Shown piece by piece: positions 1 to 6,058 of a stretch of 7,919 nt of DNA; positions within the stretch are counted from its first letter, which is position 1, and every line of letters begins with the position of its first letter. A program made the position numbers and the translations under genes. The notes under the pieces were generated by a model. It was not told where the DNA came from. It did not search any database and saw nothing but the letters and a program-made list of their open reading frames with translations. The stretch is from Candidatus Poseidoniaceae archaeon (GTDB lineage: Archaea > Thermoplasmatota > Poseidoniia > Poseidoniales > Poseidoniaceae): NCBI GenBank assembly GCA_013330925.1, contig DUHJ01000104.1:1-7919 (forward strand), read 5' to 3'.

Positions 1-2
1 TG

Positions 3-68
3 AGGAGTCCGAGCGTCCTCGGAGTTGATTTCATAAAGGGGTTGACGGTCGCCATGTCCCTGAGGTGA
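3..68 (+). CDS. Possible 3' end of an upstream gene (partial)
   Basis: This is the only forward frame open from the window edge to a TGA at 66-68. It encodes 21 residues, and about three quarters of its third codon positions are G or C, as in the neighbouring genes. The stop lies inside the L37e ribosome-binding site and leaves 4 bases before the L37e ATG, the same spacing seen between purF and the next gene. In other archaea an Sm-like (Lsm) gene often sits directly before L37e, but the visible tail does not resemble the usual Lsm C-terminus. The frame is short, contains rare-looking codons (ATA, AGG) and overlaps a TATA-like sequence, so it may equally be non-coding. Confidence 0.3.
   Translation, partial: RSPSVLGVDFIKGLTVAMSLR
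29..38 (+). promoter_or_regulatory. TATA-like box upstream of rpl37e
   Basis: TTTCATAAAG is the only AT-rich stretch near the L37e start. An archaeal TATA box centred near 33-34 would place transcription start near 58-60, giving a leader of about 13 bases that still includes the Shine-Dalgarno sequence. This competes with the alternative that the region is coding and that the stem-loop at 45-72 is transcribed in full. Confidence 0.3.
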
Positions 69-72
69 CCGT
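45..72 (+). promoter_or_regulatory. Stem-loop sequestering the L37e Shine-Dalgarno
   Basis: Bases 45-53 (ACGGTCGCC) pair with 64-72 (GGTGACCGT) to make a 9-bp stem: eight Watson-Crick pairs and one G-U pair (51 with 66). The loop is 10 bases (54-63). The 3' arm contains most of the GAGGTGA ribosome-binding site (62-68) and ends one base before the L37e ATG, so a folded transcript would hide the site. The loop contains an ATG (54-56) that opens a four-codon frame MSLR ending at the TGA of 66-68. The pairing is directly visible; the regulatory role is inference. If transcription starts near 60, the 5' arm is not transcribed and the repeat could only act as DNA. Confidence 0.4.
62..68 (+). promoter_or_regulatory. 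Ribosome-binding site of rpl37e
   Basis: GAGGTGA is a seven-base match to the complement of the 16S rRNA 3' end (CACCUCC type) and lies 4 bases before the ATG at 73. It supports that start over the in-frame second ATG at codon 8. Confidence 0.7.
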
Positions 73-252
73 ATGTCAAAGGGTACCCCGTCCATGGGCC
101 GTCGTCAAAAGACGACGCACATTCGCTGCCGTCGCTGCGGCCGCAACGCTTACCACAAGCAGAAGAGCGTCTGCGCGTCCTGCGGTTACGGCGCTTCTTC
201 CAAGATGCGCAATTACTCTTGGTCCAAGAAGTCACACCGCCCCAAGGCGTGA
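73..252 (+). CDS. rpl37e: 50S ribosomal protein L37e
   Basis: A 59-residue, strongly basic zinc-ribbon protein of the large ribosomal subunit, where the family binds 23S rRNA near domain I. It begins [20 protein letters not shown], as archaeal and eukaryotic L37 proteins do. The four zinc ligands are visible as C19-x2-C22 and C34-x2-C37, followed by the conserved [17 protein letters not shown] tail. The length is normal for archaeal L37e (about 60). The start is set by the SD at 62-68. The protein is absent from bacteria, so it is the main evidence that the host is an archaeon. purF follows after 58 bases with no obvious AT-rich promoter, so co-transcription is likely. As I recall, haloarchaea also place L37e near lsm and purF. 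Confidence 0.95.
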   Translation: MSKGTPSMGRRQKTTHIRCRRCGRNAYHKQKSVCASCGYGASSKMRNYSWSKKSHRPKA

Positions 253-310
253 ACGTTCCCTTGGGACAAGGCCAAGTGTTGGCACCCTTTGGGCACCATG
301 AGGGCACATC

Positions 311-1846
311 ATGTGCGGCATCCTAGGCATTGTCGGCCGCCCAGGCGTGCACGTCAATCAAATCCTGTACGACGGACTCACCGTCCTCCAACATCGCGGT
401 CAAGACGCTGCGGGGATGTTGACCGAACATGACGGTCAATTCATCCTCAGAAAGAGCAACGGGCAAGTCGCTGACGTGTTCGACGCAGAACGCATGGCAC
501 GTCAACTTGGTTCGATCGGCATCGGCCACGTGAGGTACCCGACCGCCGGGTCGTCGTCAAGCGCGGAGGCCCAACCCTTCTACGTCAATTCGCCGTACGG
601 GCTATGTCTTGCCCACAACGGGAATTTGACCAACGCGGACGAACTTGAGGTGCTTTTGCGCGACAAACACTTCCGCCACATGAACACCACCAGCGATTCG
701 GAGTTGCTGCTGAACATGTTCGCCGTTGGCCTTCATCGAAGAGCGCGCAACCTCAAAATCAGCGAAGCGTCACATTTGGACGTCTCGACGGTGTTCTCCG
801 CCATCCGCGAAATCAACGAAGGCGTCCGTGGAGGCTATGCCTGCGTCGGGCTCATCGCAGGCTACGGCCTTTTCGCGTTTCGTGACCCGCACGGCATCCG
901 CCCGTTGGTGCTCGGTCGACGTGAGGTTGAGGGCTCCGACGAGTGGGTTGTGGCCAGTGAGTCGGTCGCCATCACGGCCCTTGGCTTCCAGGTGGAGCGT
1001 GACGTTGCCCCCGGTGAAGCGGTGTTCATCTCTGCTTCCGGGCACCTGTTCAACGAGGTGTGTTCAGAGCCGAAACCCTTCGCTCCCTGCATTTTCGAGC
1101 ACGTCTATTTCGCGCGCCCAGACTCGGTCATCGACGGCATTTCGGTGTATCAGGCTCGGCTGAATCAAGGGGAACGCCTTGCGCAACGCATCCTCGAGTC
1201 TTGGCCTGACCACGACATCGATGCCGTGATCCCCGTGCCCGATTCCGGACGTATCGCTGCCTTGCAACTTGCTTCAACCCTCGGCGTGGTGTACCGCGAG
1301 GGCTTCGTGAAGAACCGTTACGTCGGTCGAACGTTCATCATGCCTGGGCAAGCCTTGCGGGAGAAGTCTGTTCGACGCAAACTCTCGGCGATTTCCCATG
1401 AATTCGAAGGGAAGGCCGTGTTGCTGGTCGACGATTCCATCGTCCGTGGGACAACCTCTGCTCAAATCGTTGAAATGGCCCGGGACGTGGGTGCTCGAAA
1501 GGTGTACTTCGCTTCCGCAGCACCTCCCGTTCGTCATCCCAACGTGTACGGCATCGACATGCCCGCCGTGGACGAATTCATCGCCAACGGTCGAACCATC
1601 GAGGAAATCAACGCCATCATCGGCAGTGATCGCCTGTTCTATCAGACCCTTGAGGACCTCATCGAAGTCACTTCGATCGGGGCCTCGCCTCCCGAAGGCT
1701 TTGATGCCAGTTGCTTCAACGGGGAATACGTGACCGGCGACATCGACGGAAGCTACCTCGAGATGTTGCGCGCCAGGCGAAACGACGGGGCCAAACAGGC
1801 GAGTGCACCCACCGAAGTCGTTGGCCTTCACAACGGTGAGGCCTGA
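311..1846 (+). CDS. purF: Amidophosphoribosyltransferase (E. coli type)
   Basis: Catalyses the first committed step of purine synthesis: PRPP plus glutamine gives 5-phosphoribosylamine, glutamate and pyrophosphate, in the cytoplasm. The 511-residue protein starts MCGI, so Met removal exposes the catalytic Cys2 with no propeptide. The class II glutaminase domain (about 1-240) shows R75 in GHVRYPTAG, N103-G104 in AHNGNLTNA and D129 in TTSDSE. The phosphoribosyltransferase domain has FVKNRYVGRTFIMPG and the PRPP loop VLLVDDSIVRGTT (370-382). The sequence resembles E. coli PurF along its length, including the C-terminal FNGEYVTGDIDGSYL and the late HNGE. The Fe-S cysteines of the Bacillus type are mostly missing: HPNVYGID has Asn in place of Cys, and the late paired cysteines are reduced to one. 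Only a weak GAGG precedes the start. This bacterial type beside L37e suggests transfer. Confidence 0.97.
   Translation: MCGILGIVGRPGVHVNQILYDGLTVLQHRGQDAAGMLTEHDGQFILRKSNGQVADVFDAERMARQLGSIGIGHVRYPTAGSSSSAEAQPFYVNSPYGLCLAHNGNLTNADELEVLLRDKHFRHMNTTSDSELLLNMFAVGLHRRARNLKISEASHLDVSTVFSAIREINEGVRGGYACVGLIAGYGLFAFRDPHGIRPLVLGRREVEGSDEWVVASESVAITALGFQVERDVAPGEAVFISASGHLFNEVCSEPKPFAPCIFEHVYFARPDSVIDGISVYQARLNQGERLAQRILESWPDHDIDAVIPVPDSGRIAALQLASTLGVVYREGFVKNRYVGRTFIMPGQALREKSVRRKLSAISHEFEGKAVLLVDDSIVRGTTSAQIVEMARDVGARKVYFASAAPPVRHPNVYGIDMPAVDEFIANGRTIEEINAIIGSDRLFYQTLEDLIEVTSIGASPPEGFDASCFNGEYVTGDIDGSYLEMLRARRNDGAKQASAPTEVVGLHNGEA
1835..1840 (+). promoter_or_regulatory. Ribosome-binding site of the ThiI-like gene
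   Basis: GGTGAG lies inside the last codons of purF, 10 bases before the ATG at 1851. It supports that ATG over a GTG at 1803, which would add 16 residues that the family does not have. Confidence 0.45.
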
Positions 1847-1850
1847 CTCC

Positions 1851-2813
1851 ATGGGGCAGGTCCACTGGGTGCTGCGGCTCGGTGAAGTGACCCTGAAATC
1901 GAAACCTGTGCGTCGTCTCTTCCAGAACACCATGCGTCGGTCGATGTCGAAGGCAGAAGGCCGTTGGGGCGTTCAACTGCGTCTTTCCTTTGGCCGAGAC
2001 CGGGTGGTCGTGCGAAGCGACAGTCCGGTGGACCGCGTCGAGCAAGCCCTCGCTCACCAACTCGGTCTCGCGGCCATTGACCGTGTGCGCCTCATCGGCG
2101 ACCCTGACGATTTGTCCGGTGTTGCGGAAGGCATCCTTGCGCGGCACGATGCCAGAGGGACGCCGCGGTCCTTCGGCGTTCGTTGCCGACGCACGGGCGA
2201 GGTTGCGAACTGGTCGTCGCCCACCTATGCCGCAGCCCTCGGCGCGGCCCTGATCGAAGCAGACGCGTCCCTTTTGGTCAACCTCAAGCATCCGGATTGG
2301 CCGGTGAGCGTCATCCTCCGGGAGGGTGCGTTGGAGGTTGTGGAGCATCGAATGCTTGGCCCTGGTGGTCTTCCAGCAGGTGCCCAAGGCGACGTGTTGG
2401 CGCGAATCGACGACGAACGAGGTATGCTGTCTTCCTTCCTCATCATGCGTCGCGGATGCCGCATCCTTCCGGTGGAAGGCAGCGATGAAGCCCTGATCGA
2501 ACGCTTACGTGCATGGGACGCCAACATCGGCCGAAGAAGCCGCCACCATACCCACGAAGGCCAGAACGAAGACCGCCCATCATGGGGTTGCATCGGCCTT
2601 CCCGTCAGCGAAGCCGAACCGATGGCAGGCCGGCAAGCCTCGGCCGTGAAAACCACGCCGCTGGCTCGTCTCGAACCGCTTCTCGGCTGGACGGACGACG
2701 AGGTGAACGCCCTGTTGCGCCACTTTGATGCCCCGTGGTGCGTCCCTCCAGATCCCGATGCACATGGTTGGATGACCGCCGCAGGGCATGACATGAAGGA
2801 GGCTGTGGCATGA
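1851..2813 (+). CDS. ThiI-like THUMP protein with a lost PP-loop
   Basis: A 320-residue relative of ThiI, the tRNA 4-thiouridine sulfurtransferase. The N-terminal ferredoxin-like part shows the ThiI-type opening LRLGEVTLKSK (9-19). A THUMP RNA-binding domain follows at about 60-165, then the ThiI linker GPGGLPAGAQGDVL (170-183) and FLIMRRGCRI (196-205), which aligns well with YMLMRRGCRV of E. coli ThiI. Between them, where ThiI has the ATP-binding SGGFDS, this protein has DDERGM (187-192). The rest of the AANH domain is shortened to about 115 residues, against about 200 or more, with a hydrophilic stretch at 210-265 and a recognisable end near LARLEPLLGWTDDEVNALL. There is no rhodanese domain. 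The frame is intact, so it is not a simple pseudogene. I infer a tRNA-binding protein without sulfurtransferase activity. It starts 4 bases after purF and overlaps the next gene by 4. Confidence 0.75.
   Translation: MGQVHWVLRLGEVTLKSKPVRRLFQNTMRRSMSKAEGRWGVQLRLSFGRDRVVVRSDSPVDRVEQALAHQLGLAAIDRVRLIGDPDDLSGVAEGILARHDARGTPRSFGVRCRRTGEVANWSSPTYAAALGAALIEADASLLVNLKHPDWPVSVILREGALEVVEHRMLGPGGLPAGAQGDVLARIDDERGMLSSFLIMRRGCRILPVEGSDEALIERLRAWDANIGRRSRHHTHEGQNEDRPSWGCIGLPVSEAEPMAGRQASAVKTTPLARLEPLLGWTDDEVNALLRHFDAPWCVPPDPDAHGWMTAAGHDMKEAVA
2796..2802 (+). promoter_or_regulatory. Ribosome-binding site of the beta-propeller gene
   Basis: AAGGAGG lies 7 bases before the ATG at 2810, inside the end of the ThiI-like gene. 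It is the strongest SD in the window and fixes the start that creates the ATGA overlap. Confidence 0.75.
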
Positions 2814-4267
2814 ACACAAGGCCGGTCCAAGGCTGGGCGCTTCCCGCCACCGCGTACGCGTTGTTCGAAGGGAACGGTGCCCGGTACCTTGTGCTCAGCG
2901 ACGGGAGGCTCCTGTGTTACGAGGGCGACGCAGCTCCCACAACGGTGCTTGGCCCGGGTCCTCGTCCCATGGGCTTGCTCAACGACGTCGTGCTGACCGA
3001 AGACGGTGCAAGGGCGAACCTGCACGATCTCTCGACGCGGGTTGAGGACGTGGACGGCGTGGGCATCGTCGCGGCCATCGCCGTGGAAGGCGCTCTCGTT
3101 TACCTTGACGAACAAGGTGCCCTTCATCGCATGGCGCCGGACGGTGAACGCACGGTCATGACCGGTGTCCAAACCCTTCACGACGCAAACACGACGACCG
3201 TCCTGGTCAGCGTCGGAGACGTTCTGGGCATTCACGGCGGCCTCAACGGAGAGAGCATGTGGCTTCGCCCTGACCGTGGAAGCCATGGTGAGCGCATCAC
3301 CGCGGCCACACTGTTGGACGGCGGTGCCTTGGTGGCCCGTGAAGGATACGCGATGACGGGCGACGAAGACGTCGTTGAAATCGAGCGATGGGGTTCCGAG
3401 GGTTTGCTGTGGAGGCATGCGCATGCCGAGGTGGTCCTCGGACTTGCCTCGACCTCGATCGGCGTGTTGGCCCACGACCAATCCGGGGCAGTGCTGCAGC
3501 TCACGCGTGAGGATTCCAAGGAACTCCTTCACGCCAGCAGCGGGGTACGTGCCATGGTGGACCTCGGGGGTGAAGTCTGCATCGCGGCCTGGTTCAACGT
3601 CCATGCTCTTGGTCCTGATGGCTTGCAGTGGACGGTTGAACATCCCGGGATGCCAAGCGCGCTGTCCGTGTTCAACTCCCACCTCTTGGTCGTCGGAGAC
3701 GATGGAAACGATTGGACTGGCCCGGAACCACTTGCCGTGGTGGACCTCGAAGCCGACGTGTTTGACGTCGACCCGAGTGAATTGACCGCTTGGGTGCCTC
3801 CGCCGCTTCAAGAGGACGACAACGTGCCCACCATGGTGGATACGACGCCGTCCTTGGAGTCCGAGGAGGACGCTCAGGCATGGCAGGCCCCCTCCGGGCT
3901 GTTGGATGCGCTCAACGAGGTGGCGCCGAAAACCTCCACCGACGGTGCCGATGACGAGGATTTGCTCGCGGCCCTCACAGGGGATGCGACACAAACCGTG
4001 GCGACACCGTTTGCGGTCGACCTTGGTGAACATCGAGAGGTGCAAGCCGGACCTGATGGGGTGGCTGAAGTGTTGCTTGAGGCGACGGTTGCTGGCGCAC
4101 CGAAGGAAGGCGTGGTGTTCGCGTGGAGCACCGCCGACGGCCGTGAAATCGGCACCAAGGCCCGCCTTCTTCTGAGGCTCCCCAAAGGCACCCACCGGTT
4201 CGAACTCCGCGTGCGTCATCCGGACGGCAGGTGGGCCATGGACGGCATCCAAGTTCACGTTGCGTGA
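2810..4267 (+). CDS. Uncharacterised beta-propeller protein with Ig/PKD-like C-terminus
   Basis: A 485-residue acidic protein with no signal peptide and no membrane segment, so probably cytoplasmic. I do not recognise a named family. Residues 15-320 carry repeated short beta-strand units of the kind hydrophobic strand, DG or G turn, then strand (YLVLSDGRLLCYEGD at 26-40, ALVYLDEQGALHRM at 95-108, VLVSVGDVLGIHG at 131-143, VLQLTREDSKELL at 228-240, VHALGPDGLQWTV at 264-276). This fits a WD40- or PQQ-like propeller. Residues 330-400 are a proline- and acid-rich linker. Residues 405-485 read as one beta-sandwich domain (FAWSTADGREIG, GTHRFELRVRHPDGRW) of Ig or PKD type. The ATGA overlap with the ThiI-like gene implies coupled translation and perhaps a physical partnership. 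Fold assignment is from pattern only. Confidence 0.7.
   Translation: MNTRPVQGWALPATAYALFEGNGARYLVLSDGRLLCYEGDAAPTTVLGPGPRPMGLLNDVVLTEDGARANLHDLSTRVEDVDGVGIVAAIAVEGALVYLDEQGALHRMAPDGERTVMTGVQTLHDANTTTVLVSVGDVLGIHGGLNGESMWLRPDRGSHGERITAATLLDGGALVAREGYAMTGDEDVVEIERWGSEGLLWRHAHAEVVLGLASTSIGVLAHDQSGAVLQLTREDSKELLHASSGVRAMVDLGGEVCIAAWFNVHALGPDGLQWTVEHPGMPSALSVFNSHLLVVGDDGNDWTGPEPLAVVDLEADVFDVDPSELTAWVPPPLQEDDNVPTMVDTTPSLESEEDAQAWQAPSGLLDALNEVAPKTSTDGADDEDLLAALTGDATQTVATPFAVDLGEHREVQAGPDGVAEVLLEATVAGAPKEGVVFAWSTADGREIGTKARLLLRLPKGTHRFELRVRHPDGRWAMDGIQVHVA
3414..3427. repeat. 14-bp perfect palindrome in the propeller gene
   Basis: GGCATGCGCATGCC is its own reverse complement and has no spacer. It encodes R-H-A-H-A in the propeller protein, so codon content may explain it by chance. 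Confidence 0.5.
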
Positions 4268-4318
4268 TGCTTGCTTGTCTCCCGTGAGGTTGAAGGACGG
4301 CCGTTCCGCCCTCGGTGC

Positions 4319-5950
4319 ATGCCCAACGCCATCCCCCGACCTCCTGCCCCCGTCAACGAGCCGGTGCTCTCCTATGCTCCAGGCAGTGCTGAGCGCGTCA
4401 CGCTCGAGGCAGAACTTGCACGTCAAGCGGCTGAGGTGTTGGAGATCCCTTGCATCATCAACGGCGAAGAGGTTTGGACAGGAAACGTGGTTGAGCAGGT
4501 CATGCCTCACAACCACGGCCACGTCCTTGCCAAGGTCCACCTTGCGGGCAAGGCGGAAGTTCAGCGTGGCATCGATGCCGCACTGGCATCACACGACGCG
4601 TGGTCGTCGATGCCATGGGCGGCCCGCGCGGCCGTTTTCCTGAAGGCCGGCGAACTGCTTGCAGGCCCTCGTCGGGCTGAAATCAATGCATCCACCATGC
4701 TCAACCAATCGAAAACGATGCATCAGGCGGAGATCGACTCGGCGTGTGAGCTCATCGACTTCTGGCGCTTCAACGCCATGTACGCCCGTGACATCTACGA
4801 GGATCAGCAACCTCCGGTGTCGCCCTCCTCCATGTGGAATCAGGTTGAGGTGCGCCCGTTGGAAGGCTTTGTTTTCGCCGTCACGCCGTTCAACTTCACG
4901 AGCATCGCGGCCAACCTTCCTTCCGCTCCGGCATTGATGGGCAACACTTGCGTGTGGAAGCCCAGCAGGAACTCCTACGTCTCCAATTATCGCATCCTCC
5001 GGGTGATGATGGATGCGGGTCTTCCGCCCGGCGTCATCAACTTCCTTCCAGGGCCGGCTTCGGTCGTTGGCGACACCTGCCTTGCGTCTCCGGCCTTGGC
5101 CGGCATCCACTTCACCGGCAGCACCGGTGTGTTCCGCCAACTCTGGCAGGAAGTCGGGCAGCGGATCGCGTCCTACCGCTCCTACCCGCGCATCGTCGGG
5201 GAAACCGGTGGCAAGGACTTCATCCTCGCCCATCCGGATTGTGACAGCGACGCCTTGCTTGTGGCCTTGCTGCGTGGGGCTTTCGAGTTCCAAGGGCAGA
5301 AGTGCTCGGCGGCATCACGCGCTTACGTGCCGGCTTCCGTCTGGTCCGCCATCCGTGACGCCTACGTGGCCGAAGTCAACCGCATCGTTGTCGGTGACGT
5401 CACACAACCGGGCGTCTACATGGGCGCAGTCATCGACCAGAAGGCCTTCGCCTCCATCACCGGAGCCATTCAGCGCGCCGCAGATGACGACGGATGCGAA
5501 ATTGTGACCGGAGGGAGCTGGGACGACAGCACGGGGTGGTTCATCCAACCGACCACCATCGTGTGTTCGGATCCGATGTACGAGACCATGCAGGTCGAAT
5601 TGTTCGGACCCGTGCTTTCCATTCACGTCTACGATGACGCGGACTTTGAGCGCATGATTGGGGTGGTTGACAGCACGTCAGAATACGCGTTGACGGGGTC
5701 CATTTTCGCCACCGATCGTCGGCATGTGGAAACCGCCATGGCCGGCTTGCGCTACGCCGCAGGCAACTTCTACATCAACGACAAGCCCACCGGGGCCGTC
5801 GTCGGTCAGCAGCCCTTTGGCGGTGCACGAGGAAGCGGGACCAACGACAAGGCGGGTTCCCCGCTCAACTTGCTGCGCTGGGTTTCCCCACGTTCCATCA
5901 AGGAAACCTTCGCTCCACCGACGGACTGGACCTACCCCTTCCTAGGCTGA
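4319..5950 (+). CDS. L-glutamate gamma-semialdehyde (P5C) dehydrogenase
   Basis: Oxidises glutamate semialdehyde (from 1-pyrroline-5-carboxylate) to glutamate with NAD, the second step of proline degradation. The 543-residue protein follows human ALDH4A1 closely from NEPVLSYAPGS (13-23) through IPCIINGEEVWTG, LIDFWRFNA and LEGFVFAVTPFNFTSIA to the end. Catalytic residues are visible: C329 in FQGQKCSAASR, E295 in VGETGGKD, N192 in PFNFT and K214 in VWKPS. The signature AGNFYINDKPTGAVVGQQPF and GGARGSGTNDK region (481-511) is intact. I chose ATG 4319 because the N-terminus then matches the family. An upstream in-frame TTG at 4271 would add 16 residues, and neither start has a well-placed SD. 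It is a stand-alone enzyme, not fused to proline dehydrogenase as in PutA, and no proline dehydrogenase gene lies in the window. Confidence 0.95.
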   Translation: MPNAIPRPPAPVNEPVLSYAPGSAERVTLEAELARQAAEVLEIPCIINGEEVWTGNVVEQVMPHNHGHVLAKVHLAGKAEVQRGIDAALASHDAWSSMPWAARAAVFLKAGELLAGPRRAEINASTMLNQSKTMHQAEIDSACELIDFWRFNAMYARDIYEDQQPPVSPSSMWNQVEVRPLEGFVFAVTPFNFTSIAANLPSAPALMGNTCVWKPSRNSYVSNYRILRVMMDAGLPPGVINFLPGPASVVGDTCLASPALAGIHFTGSTGVFRQLWQEVGQRIASYRSYPRIVGETGGKDFILAHPDCDSDALLVALLRGAFEFQGQKCSAASRAYVPASVWSAIRDAYVAEVNRIVVGDVTQPGVYMGAVIDQKAFASITGAIQRAADDDGCEIVTGGSWDDSTGWFIQPTTIVCSDPMYETMQVELFGPVLSIHVYDDADFERMIGVVDSTSEYALTGSIFATDRRHVETAMAGLRYAAGNFYINDKPTGAVVGQQPFGGARGSGTNDKAGSPLNLLRWVSPRSIKETFAPPTDWTYPFLG

Positions 5951-5961
5951 TTCTCCTCCCC

Positions 5962-6010
5962 GATGATGACAATGTTCGCAGCGTCCCTTGTGGGCGGATG
6001 ATGGGCGAAC
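5962..6010. repeat. Inverted repeat with paired GATGATG in the intergenic region
   Basis: GTTCGC (5974-5979) and GCGAAC (6005-6010) are perfect inverted copies 25 bases apart. Each is preceded on its left by a GATGATG copy (5962-5968 and 5997-6003). The position between the P5C dehydrogenase stop and the prsW promoter fits an operator or a weak termination structure. No T-rich tract follows, so I do not call it a terminator. Confidence 0.3.
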
Positions 6011-6030
6011 TGAGGGGTGGAGCGGTAGCG

Positions 6031-6037
6031 TCTATAG
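6031..6037 (+). promoter_or_regulatory. TATA-like box upstream of the PrsW-family gene
   Basis: TCTATAG lies about 25 bases before the ATG at 6059. At the usual archaeal spacing, transcription would start at or next to the ATG, giving a leaderless mRNA. A GAGGT at 6046-6050, 8 bases before the ATG, offers the alternative of a leadered transcript from further upstream. Confidence 0.4.
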
Positions 6038-6058
6038 GGCGGAACGAGGTCTAGAAGC

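Noticed and set aside
8..23. Hairpin TCCGAG/CTCGGA as a terminator of an upstream gene
   Set aside because: The stem is perfect but only 6 bp, no T-rich tract follows, and the region is open in one frame.
65..301. A 78-codon frame overlapping L37e
   Set aside because: It is out of frame with the L37e zinc-ribbon protein, has no family resemblance, and lacks an SD at its own start.
1803..1850. Upstream GTG start for the ThiI-like gene
   Set aside because: It would add 16 residues overlapping purF that do not match the ThiI N-terminus; the ATG at 1851 has an SD and gives the family start.
4271..4318. Upstream TTG start for the P5C dehydrogenase
   Set aside because: There is no SD, and the added residues do not resemble the family; the ATG at 4319 is preferred.
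2225..4540. A 771-codon open frame on the minus strand spanning three + strand genes
   Set aside because: It is the kind of antisense shadow produced by GC-rich codon use; its translation is rich in H, R and G with no recognisable domain, and the + strand genes have SDs, overlaps and clear families.
5113..5129. Inverted repeat CACCGG/CCGGTG with a 5-base loop
   Set aside because: It encodes the conserved FTGSTG stretch of the aldehyde dehydrogenase, so the protein sequence explains it.
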